Shown piece after piece: positions 51,745 through 60,330 of a stretch of 64,000 nucleotides of DNA. How positions within the stretch are numbered: the stretch's first letter is position 1; every line of letters begins with the position of its first letter. Location: assembly GCF_002797915.1 (NCBI RefSeq), contig NZ_PGTY01000001.1:620001-684000 (forward strand). The letters run 5' to 3'. This stretch comes from Yoonia maricola (GTDB lineage: Bacteria; Pseudomonadota; Alphaproteobacteria; Rhodobacterales; Rhodobacteraceae). The position numbers and the translations under genes were made by a program. The notes beneath the pieces were generated by a model that saw only the letters and a program-made list of their open reading frames with translations, had not been told where the DNA came from and did no database searches.

Positions 51745-51829
51745 AGCATTAAACTGTTTCGAATATTTTGGTTAACGGGCGCGTCGTAATAGTAAATGAA
51801 TGGTATGAGTATTCAACCAGAGGATTACT

Positions 51830-53749
51830 ATGACACTCCAGCAATCCACCATATTTGACACCAACGACGAATTTTCATGGGAAAGTATTCAAACCACAGT
51901 TGACACCGATACCGGGCTGGTCGTGTCAACGCGCACTCTTTTCGACATTGGCAATGAGGTAATCGCCACATTCGAAAATGGCATTCTTGTGCGTGACATC
52001 AATCTAGGCACCATTGAAACCGTAGGTTTCACAAATCGTTTCACCGAATATGATATGAGTGGCCAACCCACCTCTATCGGTACGGTTTACGCCGACGATC
52101 TACGAGTGACGGAAAGCTTTGAAAATGGCATCCGCACGCAGACCCTTTTGCAAGATGGGTTCTTCGGCGATGGCGCAAAGCCGTGGGCAGAAATTACACT
52201 CACCCATGATGCGGAAGGTAACATCGCCACGCGGACGACCAAGTTGGACAACGGTCTCATTTCGCTTGATATCTTCCTGCAAGGGGTGAGCGAAACACGC
52301 TATGATTATTCCCAAACCAAGAATTGGGATTTTATTGACACCACATTCGACGGCAACGGCGCACGCATTTCAGAGAATGTCGTTTACGACAACGGCGTGG
52401 TGCAAATGACTGACTTTTCGGATGGTGTCCGCATCTCATCCGAGCGCGATGACATAGCTGACGTCTTCAGCTGGGAGACCATCACCACTTTATTTGACTT
52501 TGGTGGCGCGATCTCCGAGCGCGAGACCATTTTCGACGATGGGGTGACCAAATTCGAAGAGTTTGACAACGGCATCCGCACATCGATGACGCAGTTTGAT
52601 AACGTCGGCTTTGATGGTGTGCCCGCGCCGGATGGGGGCGCGAAAACGTGGCAGGAGATTTACACCAGCTATGATGAAAACGGCGAGATCGACACCCGCG
52701 AGACCATTTTCGACGATGGGGTGACCAAATTCGAAGAGTTTGACAACGGCGTCCGCGCATCGACGACGCAGTTTGATAACGTCGGCTTCGACGGTGTGCC
52801 TGCGCCGGATGGGGGCGCGAAAACGTGGCAGGAGATTTACACCAGCTACGATGAAAACGGCGAGATCGACACCCGCGAGACTGTTTTCGACAATGGGGTG
52901 ACCAAATTCGAAGAGTTTGACAACGGCGTCCGCGCATCGACGACGCAGTTTGATAACGTCGGCTTCGACGGTGTGCCTGCGCCGGATGGGGGCGCGAAAA
53001 CGTGGCAGGAGATTTACACCAGCTACGATGAAAACGGCGAGATCGACACCCGCGAGACTGTTTTCGACAATGGGGTGACCAAATTCGAAGAGTTTGACAA
53101 CGGCGTCCGCGCATCGACGACGCAGTTTGATAACGTCGGCTTCGACGGTGTGCCTGCGCCGGATGGGGGCGCGAAAACGTGGCAGGAGATTTACACCAGC
53201 TACGATGAAAACGGCGAGATCGACATTCGCGAGACTGTTTTCGACAATGGCTTGCACAAGCTTGAGGTCTTCGATGCGGGTCAAAAATACTTTATGGCTC
53301 AGGCTGATGTAGATGACATCAAGTCATGGGACGAAATTTTGACCGAGTACGATCAGAATGGCCAAATAACCCAACGGACAACAACCTTTGACGACGGCGG
53401 CGAAAAGTTTGAGGAGTTCGATGCGGGACAACGGGTGTCAACGATCCAGCAAGATACGTTCAACTTCAAGAATTGGGACACTCAGCAAACCGTTTATGAT
53501 GACAATGGGAACGTCAGCTTCAAAGGTATCGAATTCGATGACAGCGGTGCGACCTTTGAGATCTTCGATGCCGGTGTTCTTACGGCCTTTTTGGAATTTG
53601 ATAGTGAAGGCTTGCATGATCCAAATAGCGAAAACTGGGCTGCGCGCTTAACAGAATACGGTGCGGATGGACCGGTCACCACGTCTTATGATAACCCGCT
53701 CGACCTCTCTCCGGAATATTTTGAATATTTACTGTTCGATTTTGCGTAA
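51830..53749 (+). CDS. Large acidic tandem-repeat protein, probably exported
   Basis: 639 residues, ATG at 51830 with an AGAGGA site. No classical signal peptide is present. The whole protein is built of a short beta-type motif: W..I...YD..G.I..R...FD.G...FE.F..G.R. Diverged copies flank four near-identical 59-residue units (about residues 232-467). Each unit has YDENGEID and FDNGV turns rich in Asp, reminiscent of calcium-binding repeats. The C-terminus ends in aromatic and aliphatic residues after acidic ones (YFEYLLFDFA), a pattern seen in type I secretion substrates. No secretion genes are adjacent. I do not recognise a named family. Adhesin or surface function is inference. Confidence 0.75.
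   Translation: MTLQQSTIFDTNDEFSWESIQTTVDTDTGLVVSTRTLFDIGNEVIATFENGILVRDINLGTIETVGFTNRFTEYDMSGQPTSIGTVYADDLRVTESFENGIRTQTLLQDGFFGDGAKPWAEITLTHDAEGNIATRTTKLDNGLISLDIFLQGVSETRYDYSQTKNWDFIDTTFDGNGARISENVVYDNGVVQMTDFSDGVRISSERDDIADVFSWETITTLFDFGGAISERETIFDDGVTKFEEFDNGIRTSMTQFDNVGFDGVPAPDGGAKTWQEIYTSYDENGEIDTRETIFDDGVTKFEEFDNGVRASTTQFDNVGFDGVPAPDGGAKTWQEIYTSYDENGEIDTRETVFDNGVTKFEEFDNGVRASTTQFDNVGFDGVPAPDGGAKTWQEIYTSYDENGEIDTRETVFDNGVTKFEEFDNGVRASTTQFDNVGFDGVPAPDGGAKTWQEIYTSYDENGEIDIRETVFDNGLHKLEVFDAGQKYFMAQADVDDIKSWDEILTEYDQNGQITQRTTTFDDGGEKFEEFDAGQRVSTIQQDTFNFKNWDTQQTVYDDNGNVSFKGIEFDDSGATFEIFDAGVLTAFLEFDSEGLHDPNSENWAARLTEYGADGPVTTSYDNPLDLSPEYFEYLLFDFA
52523..53250 (+). repeat. Four 177-bp tandem units inside the repeat-protein gene
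   Basis: Unit starts at 52523, 52700, 52877 and 53054, with a partial fifth at 53231. The period is 177 bases = 59 codons, so reading frame is kept at any copy number. Units 3 and 4 differ at only about two bases near the end, and units 1 and 2 by a handful, which indicates recent duplication or gene conversion. The repeats also leave long open frames on the other strand that are artefacts. Confidence 0.95.
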
Positions 53750-53773
53750 ACAGAACTTTATCGGAAAAATAAG

Positions 53774-53810
53774 AAAACGGCCCGCAATATACACACGCGC
53801 GGGCCGTTTT
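53774..53810. terminator. Bidirectional-looking terminator
   Basis: A 12-base perfect inverted repeat, AAAACGGCCCGC and GCGGGCCGTTTT, lies 25 bases after the repeat-protein stop. Its T tract continues with CCCTTTT on the plus strand. On the minus strand the A tract could end the luxR transcript, although that gene stops 330 bases away. Confidence 0.85.
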
Positions 53811-54141
53811 CCCTTTTCAGGGGAGAAAAGAGCAACATCAGTCAAACACACAACTAACATCACACGATGATCTGCTGGTCCAATTTCGGGACGAGGAGCC
53901 AGCTTCGTATCGCTTGTGTTGACGTGACAAAAAACTGCCACGCCAACACCCGGTTTCCCGGAATAAGGTTACAGAGCCTTGTAATTACAAGGAATATCAC
54001 CCCACGTTCCCAGGCCTAAGGCCACCACTCACGGAACATGGGTAAGGTCTCATTTAACGCGGAGATATGAAAGTATGGGAAACCTGACCATTTGGACAAA
54101 CATTAGAAAATTTGACGCCAAGTCACACGCAACATGATTAC
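53811..54141. other. 330-base gap without a recognised gene
   Basis: The gap lies between the terminator and the end of the luxR gene. It holds a perfect 16-base palindrome at 53977-53992. No frame on either strand has a ribosome site and family features. A small RNA is possible but no promoter-terminator unit is evident. Confidence 0.45.
53977..53992. promoter_or_regulatory. Perfect 16-bp palindrome
   Basis: CCTTGTAATTACAAGG is an uninterrupted palindrome, too short of a loop to be an RNA hairpin and therefore more like a protein-binding operator. It is located about 150 bases beyond the 3' end of the LuxR gene and does not match the usual lux box. What it controls is unclear. Confidence 0.35.
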
Positions 54142-54906
54142 TCAGACAGCATTCTGATCCACGACAAACATCTGGTTATAGAAGGCCGCCTTCAGCACGG
54201 CTTGCGCAGTGGTTTCAACGTCAAGCGCTTCTCGGGCCAGACGCAAGTGCTTTTCTACCGTTGCAGGCGTCAGGCCCAAGAGCAGGGCGATGTCTTGCGT
54301 TGTCTTCCCATCGCCGACCCACTGCAGAACCTCGCGCTGGCGCTTGGTCAGGCTACGGTCGCCAGAATAGGGCAGGGTCAGCAGCTTGAGGTGCATGACG
54401 TTATTCATCACGATGATTTCGTCACCATGCTTGGCCCAAGTCTGCTCTACCGCATCTTGCGTAAGATCGGCTTTGGCCGTCAAGGCGATAGCCCCTTTTG
54501 TCCGCTCTGATATTGAGCGGAAGCTGATTGTGTACCCCGCCGTTACACCCATTGATTTGTTGAATTCCATGACGCGCAATTCGCTTTGCGTCAGGTTTTC
54601 AACACGGTTCATATCCATCATCCAGCGCCAGCTACAAGCACCGTCATTGGCCAATGCCCAACGGATCATCGGAGCATGATAATAAAGGCCTTCATCGAAA
54701 AAAACCTTCATGTATTCAGGGTTCTGCGTCGATAAAAGCACCCAATCCTGCGGATCACCCAGACCTGTTGAGGTGCGGTAACGCGTAAACCCATACATCA
54801 GCCGATCAAAGCCGTAGGTTTCCATCTGGCGGGTGTGGATATCCCATAGATCTTCAACCGTACTCGCATTCGTCAGTTGCTCAAGATGCGCCACAAGAGA
54901 GGTCAT
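54142..54906 (-). CDS. LuxR-type regulator without adjacent LuxI (solo)
   Basis: 254 residues from ATG 54906, overlapping the aroQ stop (ATGA). An autoinducer-binding domain (about 30-165) is followed by a GerE helix-turn-helix (about 190-235: LTKRQREVLQWVGDGKTTQDIALLLGLTPATVEKHL). At the acyl-homoserine-lactone pocket, the consensus Trp57, Tyr61 and Asp70 are replaced by Tyr65, Phe69 and Ala78, while Pro71 and Trp85 are kept (Pro79, Trp93). The ligand may therefore differ from a standard lactone. No luxI gene is in the window. Confidence 0.88.
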   Translation of the reverse strand: MTSLVAHLEQLTNASTVEDLWDIHTRQMETYGFDRLMYGFTRYRTSTGLGDPQDWVLLSTQNPEYMKVFFDEGLYYHAPMIRWALANDGACSWRWMMDMNRVENLTQSELRVMEFNKSMGVTAGYTISFRSISERTKGAIALTAKADLTQDAVEQTWAKHGDEIIVMNNVMHLKLLTLPYSGDRSLTKRQREVLQWVGDGKTTQDIALLLGLTPATVEKHLRLAREALDVETTAQAVLKAAFYNQMFVVDQNAV

Positions 54907-55349
54907 GCAGCCTCTCCGATATAAGACAGCAGGGCATCCATCGCCAATGGATATCCTGCAGCACCAAAGCCGCAAATCTGGCCGACGGCAACCGGCGCGA
55001 TATAGGATTTTTGCCGGAACGCCTCGCGTGCGTGGATATTCGATAGATGCAGTTCAATCACTGGCACCATAATGCTGGAAATCGCGTCCATCAACGCCAC
55101 GGATGTATGGGTATAGGCGCCGGCATTCAGGACAATCCCGGCATGTATGCCACGCGCATCGTGCAACATATCGACAAGTTCACCTTCGTGATTGCTTTGT
55201 GCAAACGTCAGATCGATCCCCAGATCGGTGGCCTTTGCCTGACAAAGTGCCTCAATATCAGCAAGGGTCGTTGGGCCATAAACCTCGGGCTGGCGTGTGC
55301 CAAGCAGGTTCAGATTGGGGCCATTCAGGATCAGGATGGAACAAGTCAT
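54903..55349 (-). CDS. aroQ: 3-Dehydroquinate dehydratase, type II
   Basis: Third step of the shikimate pathway. 148 residues. Catalytic Arg/Tyr in NGPNLNLLGTRQPEVYG, Asn and His blocks in QSNHEGELVD, NAGAYTHTS and ELHLSNIHAREAFR. It is translationally coupled to the luxR gene downstream, which is an uncommon partner for a housekeeping enzyme. Confidence 0.96.
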   Translation of the reverse strand: MTCSILILNGPNLNLLGTRQPEVYGPTTLADIEALCQAKATDLGIDLTFAQSNHEGELVDMLHDARGIHAGIVLNAGAYTHTSVALMDAISSIMVPVIELHLSNIHAREAFRQKSYIAPVAVGQICGFGAAGYPLAMDALLSYIGEAA

Positions 55350-55399
55350 GGCACGTCTCTAGCAGCTTTAAACAATTGGTCAAAATGGATTTTATCTCG

Positions 55400-56371
55400 T
55401 CACGGCAGTGTGTTTGCGCCATGCAACATAGCCGGATCAAGAAGGGTAACCGCCTTGTTCGTGCCAAGCCTTTCGATGTCATCGACATATAGCCTGTCCA
55501 GATGCGCACGTTCCCATGGCATCCACGGATCAAACCGCCCATTCTGAGCGTTGCGTGGATAGCGGTTTTGAATGTCCTGACGCTGCGCCACCAGACTGGG
55601 CAGCCCTTCGGTCACCGCGAGCAGTTCTAGCTCAGCCATAGCGCGGGCCGACGCGGATTGCCTTTTGCTATTGCCGCGCGGCGCATCGAATGTTTGCACG
55701 TCAACCGTGTGACCAATCAGTCGTTGTAGCAGGGCGGGTGCCATCGTTTCATCGGCCACAAAATCCTCAAACCGCCAGACATAAATCTGCGCATCCGGAA
55801 AATGCCGCGACACCACGTTGATCACACCGTTCCAGCCGGGCATATGATTGAAAAGACGCGTACGCATGATTTGTGTGGTGGTGATCTGCGAACTATCTTC
55901 CTGAAGTGAGCGGAAATATTCGACATATGCCGCGGCGAAGAAATCGGCGTAGTTGCGTACGGAAAGATATATTTCACGCACAGGGTAGGGGGTTGATTTC
56001 GCGAAGGACGCCATGAAGGCGCCACGATACCTATAAAGCTGTCCTGTCTTCACGCAGTTCCCACAATGCCCGGCAAGGTTTTCATCGGAAAGAACAAGCC
56101 GTTGTGGCTTATCCCGGAGAACCGGCTGAAAGAACGCGCTTGTCATTTTTTGCAGCTCGGCGTCACTGATCACTGTTTTGCGTTTGACACCAATAGCTTG
56201 ATAGGCATTCTGTTGGCACGGCACCGTGAATTTCTTGCGCAAGTCCCGGTGGGGCACATAATATACGCCGCCCTTTTTCAGTCTTCCTTTGTTGCGCTGT
56301 AAGGACTTTTGCAAAAAGGTCGAGGCCGTCTTGTGAAAGCCACCATGCAAAACTGTATAGGGTTCAGTCAT
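55400..56371 (-). CDS. Sulfotransferase-like protein
   Basis: 323 residues from ATG 56371. The N-terminal VLHGGFHKTASTFLQKSL matches the PAPS 5'-phosphosulfate loop of bacterial sulfotransferases (H-x-G-x-HKT-G/A-T/S-T), and SVRNYADFFAAAYVEYF resembles the 3'-phosphate-binding region (RN...). It probably moves sulfate onto a glycan or lipid. The acceptor is unknown. The start overlaps the upstream glycosyltransferase stop by eight bases (ATGACTGA), so it is the last gene of a three-gene operon. Confidence 0.7.
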   Translation of the reverse strand: MTEPYTVLHGGFHKTASTFLQKSLQRNKGRLKKGGVYYVPHRDLRKKFTVPCQQNAYQAIGVKRKTVISDAELQKMTSAFFQPVLRDKPQRLVLSDENLAGHCGNCVKTGQLYRYRGAFMASFAKSTPYPVREIYLSVRNYADFFAAAYVEYFRSLQEDSSQITTTQIMRTRLFNHMPGWNGVINVVSRHFPDAQIYVWRFEDFVADETMAPALLQRLIGHTVDVQTFDAPRGNSKRQSASARAMAELELLAVTEGLPSLVAQRQDIQNRYPRNAQNGRFDPWMPWERAHLDRLYVDDIERLGTNKAVTLLDPAMLHGANTLP

Positions 56372-57368
56372 CAGTGCGGTTTTCGCGCCATGCCGCACCA
56401 TGATCAATACCCGCGATCTGCGCGCGGAATTCCGGCCAACCTTCGCGCGCTTTCAGCTCTTTGATCTTGGCGATATGCCAATCACATGCAGCGGCATGAA
56501 GCTGTGCCAGAACAGGATCGGCGATCAACCTGTCGTATTCAGCCCGTGCGGCAGGCAGCCGGGCAAGGATTGTATCATCATATGCGTGGTTCGTGTTCAT
56601 CGATTGCCAGTAATCAATGCCTTGATCTGCGTTGATATGGTTTGTGCGCCCGCGGTCACGCTTGACCAGAAAACTGTCGATTGAGCGTACAGCATAGTGA
56701 TGCAACCGCGCATATTGATGCGAGAATCCACGATGGGCAGACCATTTCGATCGCAGGTATCGCGCCGGCATCTGCTGACCGCCGGCATCAACCCAGCGCA
56801 GGTCTTTGGGGTCATCGGCCACAAGAGGGCGATGGATTTTAAGGCGCACAAATTTATCGTTGTTGCGCATCATTGTCTTCATGCCTGACGCGCGCTGATT
56901 GGGATAGCTGTCTTCGGGAGCCGCCCATAGGAATTGCTCGGTCACAAAGCCCGGTTCAAACCCTTCGATCTGCCCATGTCCGAACAGCTTCCAGCAAAAG
57001 GATATCGCATCCACATCGCCGACGGCTGCCATCAGATCATCAATATGGCCGTCACCCACTCTGATCATCAGAAACTCATCGACATCCGCGCACATCAGCC
57101 AATCGGCCTCTTGCGTTTTGTCATGCCACTGCGTACGGCGCAGCGCCTTGCGTTGTGGGCTTTGACCGGGTTTCAGCCGGTTGACCACATGGGTGGCGAC
57201 GCCCAGTTCCTCAAGGCGGATGATGATCTTGTCGGTTCCATCATCGCAGTCGTTTGTGAAGACGGTAAAGTCAGTGAAGCCAATCGACCGATGATAAGCA
57301 ATCCATTCCAGAATGAACGGGCCTTCGTTCTTCATCGTGGTCACAATTGTATAAATCTGATCAGTCAT
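56364..57368 (-). CDS. Family 2-type glycosyltransferase (PF13704 group)
   Basis: 334 residues, no membrane segment. The opening TIVTTMKNEGPFILEWIAYHRSIGF is the hallmark of this GT group, and CADVDEFLMI (Asp95, Asp97) is the metal/nucleotide-sugar DxD motif. It follows the GSSMG hydrolase gene with a four-base overlap and precedes the sulfotransferase-like gene. Sugar donor and acceptor cannot be deduced. Confidence 0.85.
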   Translation of the reverse strand: MTDQIYTIVTTMKNEGPFILEWIAYHRSIGFTDFTVFTNDCDDGTDKIIIRLEELGVATHVVNRLKPGQSPQRKALRRTQWHDKTQEADWLMCADVDEFLMIRVGDGHIDDLMAAVGDVDAISFCWKLFGHGQIEGFEPGFVTEQFLWAAPEDSYPNQRASGMKTMMRNNDKFVRLKIHRPLVADDPKDLRWVDAGGQQMPARYLRSKWSAHRGFSHQYARLHHYAVRSIDSFLVKRDRGRTNHINADQGIDYWQSMNTNHAYDDTILARLPAARAEYDRLIADPVLAQLHAAACDWHIAKIKELKAREGWPEFRAQIAGIDHGAAWRENRTDD

Positions 57369-58297
57369 TCTGGGTCTCTGCCTTCGGCAGTCCGCGCACG
57401 TTTGAGCTGGCGAAAGTTTTTCATCGCCCGGTGGGCCATGTCTTCACGTCCTTTTTGTGTATAGTAATCTGCCAAAGCCCCCGCGTACCAGCGCAATTCG
57501 CGGCGCCTGCGGTAGTGATGATAAAACATATCCGGCGTAACTTCATCCAGCAAACCCGCCGTCATAATCGGTTTGAGTGCATCAATCTTGCGTAGGAACA
57601 CCGCGGATTTATGGCTCGAAAACCAGCATTTGTAGCCCGTCACGTTGGGCCCGACGATCCGTTCGAAATGGCGACGGTCCGGCGTGAAATAGGGGTCGTA
57701 GAACACACTCACTGGGCCAGCCTCTGACAGCGCATCGCGCGCATCACCAAGGGGCAGGGTCCAGTCCTGCCGACGGCCTGTCCAATAGCGCTCTTCCCAA
57801 GGGACCAGCGCGGGATCGAGTGTTGATTGTGGATTAAACGCCAGAACATGTGCGCCTGGCACCAAAGAGGCAAAAACAAGTGCTGCGAATGCACCCATGG
57901 AAGAGCCTGAAAACACGACACGATCATAGGGCTCAAAGAAACCTTCATCACGCAGCTTTTGCATACGGGAGATCAAATCTGCATCGCGATACCACATCTT
58001 GCCGTAAGCCATGACGCCAAGGTGCGAAACAGACAAATCGCGCGCAAATTTATACGCCCAAGGCCCGCGCTCCGGGCTTTTATCCCCGACGTTTGACAGG
58101 TTATCAAATGACACAAACAATACCGGGCGCGCGCGTCGCACGAACATCAGCGCATGACGCGACGTCTTTTCAAAGAAGCCTTCGCCAGTCCCACCCGGCG
58201 ACAGTTCAGCAAACCAAAGCGGCTCTGCGATGCTCGGCGGGACCTCGTCATCGGGCGTGTCCAGTTCAGCGTCATCGTCGTTCATTGTTGTGGTCAT
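57365..58297 (-). CDS. Alpha/beta-hydrolase-like protein with GSSMG motif
   Basis: 310 residues. An acidic ~25-residue lead is followed by an alpha/beta core: VLFVSFDNLSNVG, GVMAYGKMWY, then VFSGSSMGAFAAL with the nucleophile serine at about 133 and HVLAFNPQSTLDP. A tail of basic helices ends the protein. It could be an esterase or acyltransferase on the product of the adjacent glycosyltransferase. ATG 58297 is used, and ATG 58285 is equally possible. The ribosome site overlaps the stop codon of the decayed frame upstream. Confidence 0.7.
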   Translation of the reverse strand: MTTTMNDDDAELDTPDDEVPPSIAEPLWFAELSPGGTGEGFFEKTSRHALMFVRRARPVLFVSFDNLSNVGDKSPERGPWAYKFARDLSVSHLGVMAYGKMWYRDADLISRMQKLRDEGFFEPYDRVVFSGSSMGAFAALVFASLVPGAHVLAFNPQSTLDPALVPWEERYWTGRRQDWTLPLGDARDALSEAGPVSVFYDPYFTPDRRHFERIVGPNVTGYKCWFSSHKSAVFLRKIDALKPIMTAGLLDEVTPDMFYHHYRRRRELRWYAGALADYYTQKGREDMAHRAMKNFRQLKRARTAEGRDPE

Positions 58298-58302
58298 TCT
58301 CC

Positions 58303-58600
58303 CTAGGCCGCCCCCGTGATGGCTTGATTGACGTGATCATTCAAGTGTGTCGTAACGATATCGGGACTTGGGGCAGGGGCCTGACGCATGCTAAGCGCTT
58401 GCAGAATTTGAACTGGCATACCAGCCTTTGGCCATCGATCGCGCATTCGGCATACAACTGATCAAGATAAGACCGTTGGTGTCCGGCAAGACCTCCGCTG
58501 TCATGCTGGGGCGTGGATCAAGGCGGCACGCAGCGATATGCAAGTCGATAGCATGAGGTCATAGATGTCAGGGGCTTTTGTTTTTCAGGTCAGTTATCAT
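58303..58600 (-). pseudogene. Probable remnant of an upstream operon gene
   Basis: The minus strand of the 337-base gap has protein-like pieces in two frames. One reads GHQRSYLDQLYAECAIDG, and the other, ILQALSMRQAPAPSPDI, ends with a stop at 58303. Joining them needs one frameshift near 58430, and a further stop breaks the 5' part. The last stop touches the ribosome site of the hydrolase gene, as an overlapping operon gene would. The family is not recognised. Coincidence is possible. Confidence 0.3.
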
Positions 58601-58634
58601 AAACGCTAGGGAGCGCGGGCCTTGAATCGGGCCC

Positions 58635-60182
58635 CTAAGATAAGAACCAGTTTGGGTCTTCAGCTCTATTTTCCTTCAACCGCATGGTCACATTTTTACG
58701 TGTATACTTCATCGCACAAAGTTCCGGCGCCCGAGCAGATATGATCGCTTCTGTGTAGCGAAGCTCGGCGCGGCGATCGGGCGGTAAAGATATTATCCGC
58801 GTAATGAATTTTCGGTCGCAATAGGCGTGAAGATAGAAGTTGTGGGTAAATGAGTAGAAATGGTTTCCTTGCCCGTGGGAAATGAATTGCTCGACAAACT
58901 GCAAATCATAGGCGCGCTCTGCGGCCGTGCCAGAGAATGCCGAGTACCAGTTTTCATAGGCCTCTGTAAGTTTCATGCGATCCGACGGAGGCAGTGCATT
59001 CAGCGTCTCGCTGTCGGTCAGCATCATTAAGCGTAAACCAGACTGTACGCGAAGAGGTTTGCCATTTTTGTACCGGGCGATCTCACGACGCCACGGCATT
59101 GCACGCATCAGCCCGCCCACGTTCCCGCGCACAACGACGCCGCCTTCTGGTACTGCATTGAGAGTACTTAGGCGGACCGATGGGATGGGTGTCTCAATGT
59201 CTCCCTCGGCATTTGCAATGCGGCCAGCATTACTAAGCATCGTAAGCCGGGATTCGTCATCGATGGCAACATCCGGATTTCTTGTTGGATCATAGACGGC
59301 CATCGGCTGTCCCATGATACTTGCTAACCTGCCAGCGATCCGCGTGTCCTTTCGGCTCATCATATTTTCAGCATGTGAGTACAGCGACAGTTGGCTTACA
59401 ATCGGTTTGGCGCACGCCAACAAAACGCGGCTATCCAGACCACCCGTGATTGGCAATTTGGTATCTGGAAAGTGATTGGAAAGGCTCGCCATGATCTGTG
59501 CCAGTCTCTCTGCAATCTCATCAAGCGCGCGGGCTTCATCGGCGGGTTTGATATCGATGATATCCTGCGCACCGTCCCAGAACCGATGCTGTGCCAACGT
59601 GTCCATATCCAGATAGTGGTTTGGGAGCACTCGTTTGACATATTTGTCGGCCGTATGCCCAAACGCAAACCGGGCTTTAGATGCCATTGCAAGCTTAGTT
59701 AGCGGGTAATCATCGTTGATGATTGTGTCGCGTGTTAAAACAAGGTTCAAGGTCGCGGCAATGCTCTTGTCTTTGAGATCATAAACCGCCCCAAGACTGG
59801 CAGCAGCATCGACATAGAGGCGCGTAAACTTTGGTGTCGTGATTAGAAATATAAACCGACCCGCACATGCATTCAGGTAAGAGATGGCGGCATCAGCCGA
59901 AACCTGTTTGGTCAAATGCCGCGTTGTAACGACGGCGCCATCGCAATCAACCGCGATCCCAAGCAAGGCGATGCGCGTATCGCTTTCTTGCGTGTCACTA
60001 ACTGCGCACGGCAAACCAGCTGCCGTCGCTAATGCCCATTTGCCAAAGTTGTGATGGCTGAACCCGGGCAGGGGCCTACAAGGTTGCCTTTCAATCCGGA
60101 ACTGTTGTGAAAAGACATCTGCAAAGTTCAGATCATATGCCGCACAAAGGCGCTCTGCCGTCGTCAGTGTTTGTTTTTGCAT
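58635..60182 (-). CDS. Asparagine-synthase-like protein lacking glutaminase cysteine
   Basis: 515 residues. The C-terminal half carries a PP-loop, ITGGLDSR (about 245-252), of the asparagine synthase class, which adenylates a carboxylate. The N-terminal half has the layout of the glutaminase fold, but the protein begins MQKQ, so the essential Cys2 is absent and ammonia from glutamine is not expected. Relatives include amide- and lactam-forming enzymes of natural products and proteins of unknown role near polysaccharide genes. ATG 60182 has a GAGGCA site. It is divergent from the DXD glycosyltransferase gene. Confidence 0.75.
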   Translation of the reverse strand: MQKQTLTTAERLCAAYDLNFADVFSQQFRIERQPCRPLPGFSHHNFGKWALATAAGLPCAVSDTQESDTRIALLGIAVDCDGAVVTTRHLTKQVSADAAISYLNACAGRFIFLITTPKFTRLYVDAAASLGAVYDLKDKSIAATLNLVLTRDTIINDDYPLTKLAMASKARFAFGHTADKYVKRVLPNHYLDMDTLAQHRFWDGAQDIIDIKPADEARALDEIAERLAQIMASLSNHFPDTKLPITGGLDSRVLLACAKPIVSQLSLYSHAENMMSRKDTRIAGRLASIMGQPMAVYDPTRNPDVAIDDESRLTMLSNAGRIANAEGDIETPIPSVRLSTLNAVPEGGVVVRGNVGGLMRAMPWRREIARYKNGKPLRVQSGLRLMMLTDSETLNALPPSDRMKLTEAYENWYSAFSGTAAERAYDLQFVEQFISHGQGNHFYSFTHNFYLHAYCDRKFITRIISLPPDRRAELRYTEAIISARAPELCAMKYTRKNVTMRLKENRAEDPNWFLS

Positions 60183-60259
60183 TGTGCCTCATGGTATCGC
60201 TGTATTCGACAAGCTGGTTTGTTCTTTAGCCCAGCAAACCTAAGACGACCATAGCACAA

Positions 60260-60289
60260 GCTACTGCCATCTGCTTGACAAGCAGTAGC
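60260..60289. promoter_or_regulatory. Inverted repeat in divergent promoter region
   Basis: GCTACTGC (60260-60267) and GCAGTAGC (60282-60289) are perfect 8-base arms with a 14-base spacer, centred between the asparagine-synthase-like and glycosyltransferase genes. Position suits an operator for both, but it could also form a hairpin in either leader. Confidence 0.4.
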
Positions 60290-60330
60290 AGCTAAAACAC
60301 AAAGCGCAGCAACCAGCCGCAGGTCTATGC

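Noticed and set aside
52523-53250. CRISPR array or integron-type repeat array
   Set aside because: The units are 177 bases, contiguous without spacers, and in frame within one protein gene.
52482-53284. Two long minus-strand frames (about 210 and 264 codons) across the tandem repeats
   Set aside because: They owe their length to the same repeated DNA having no stops in those frames; no ribosome site or family features, and the plus-strand frame extends beyond the repeats with coherent motifs.
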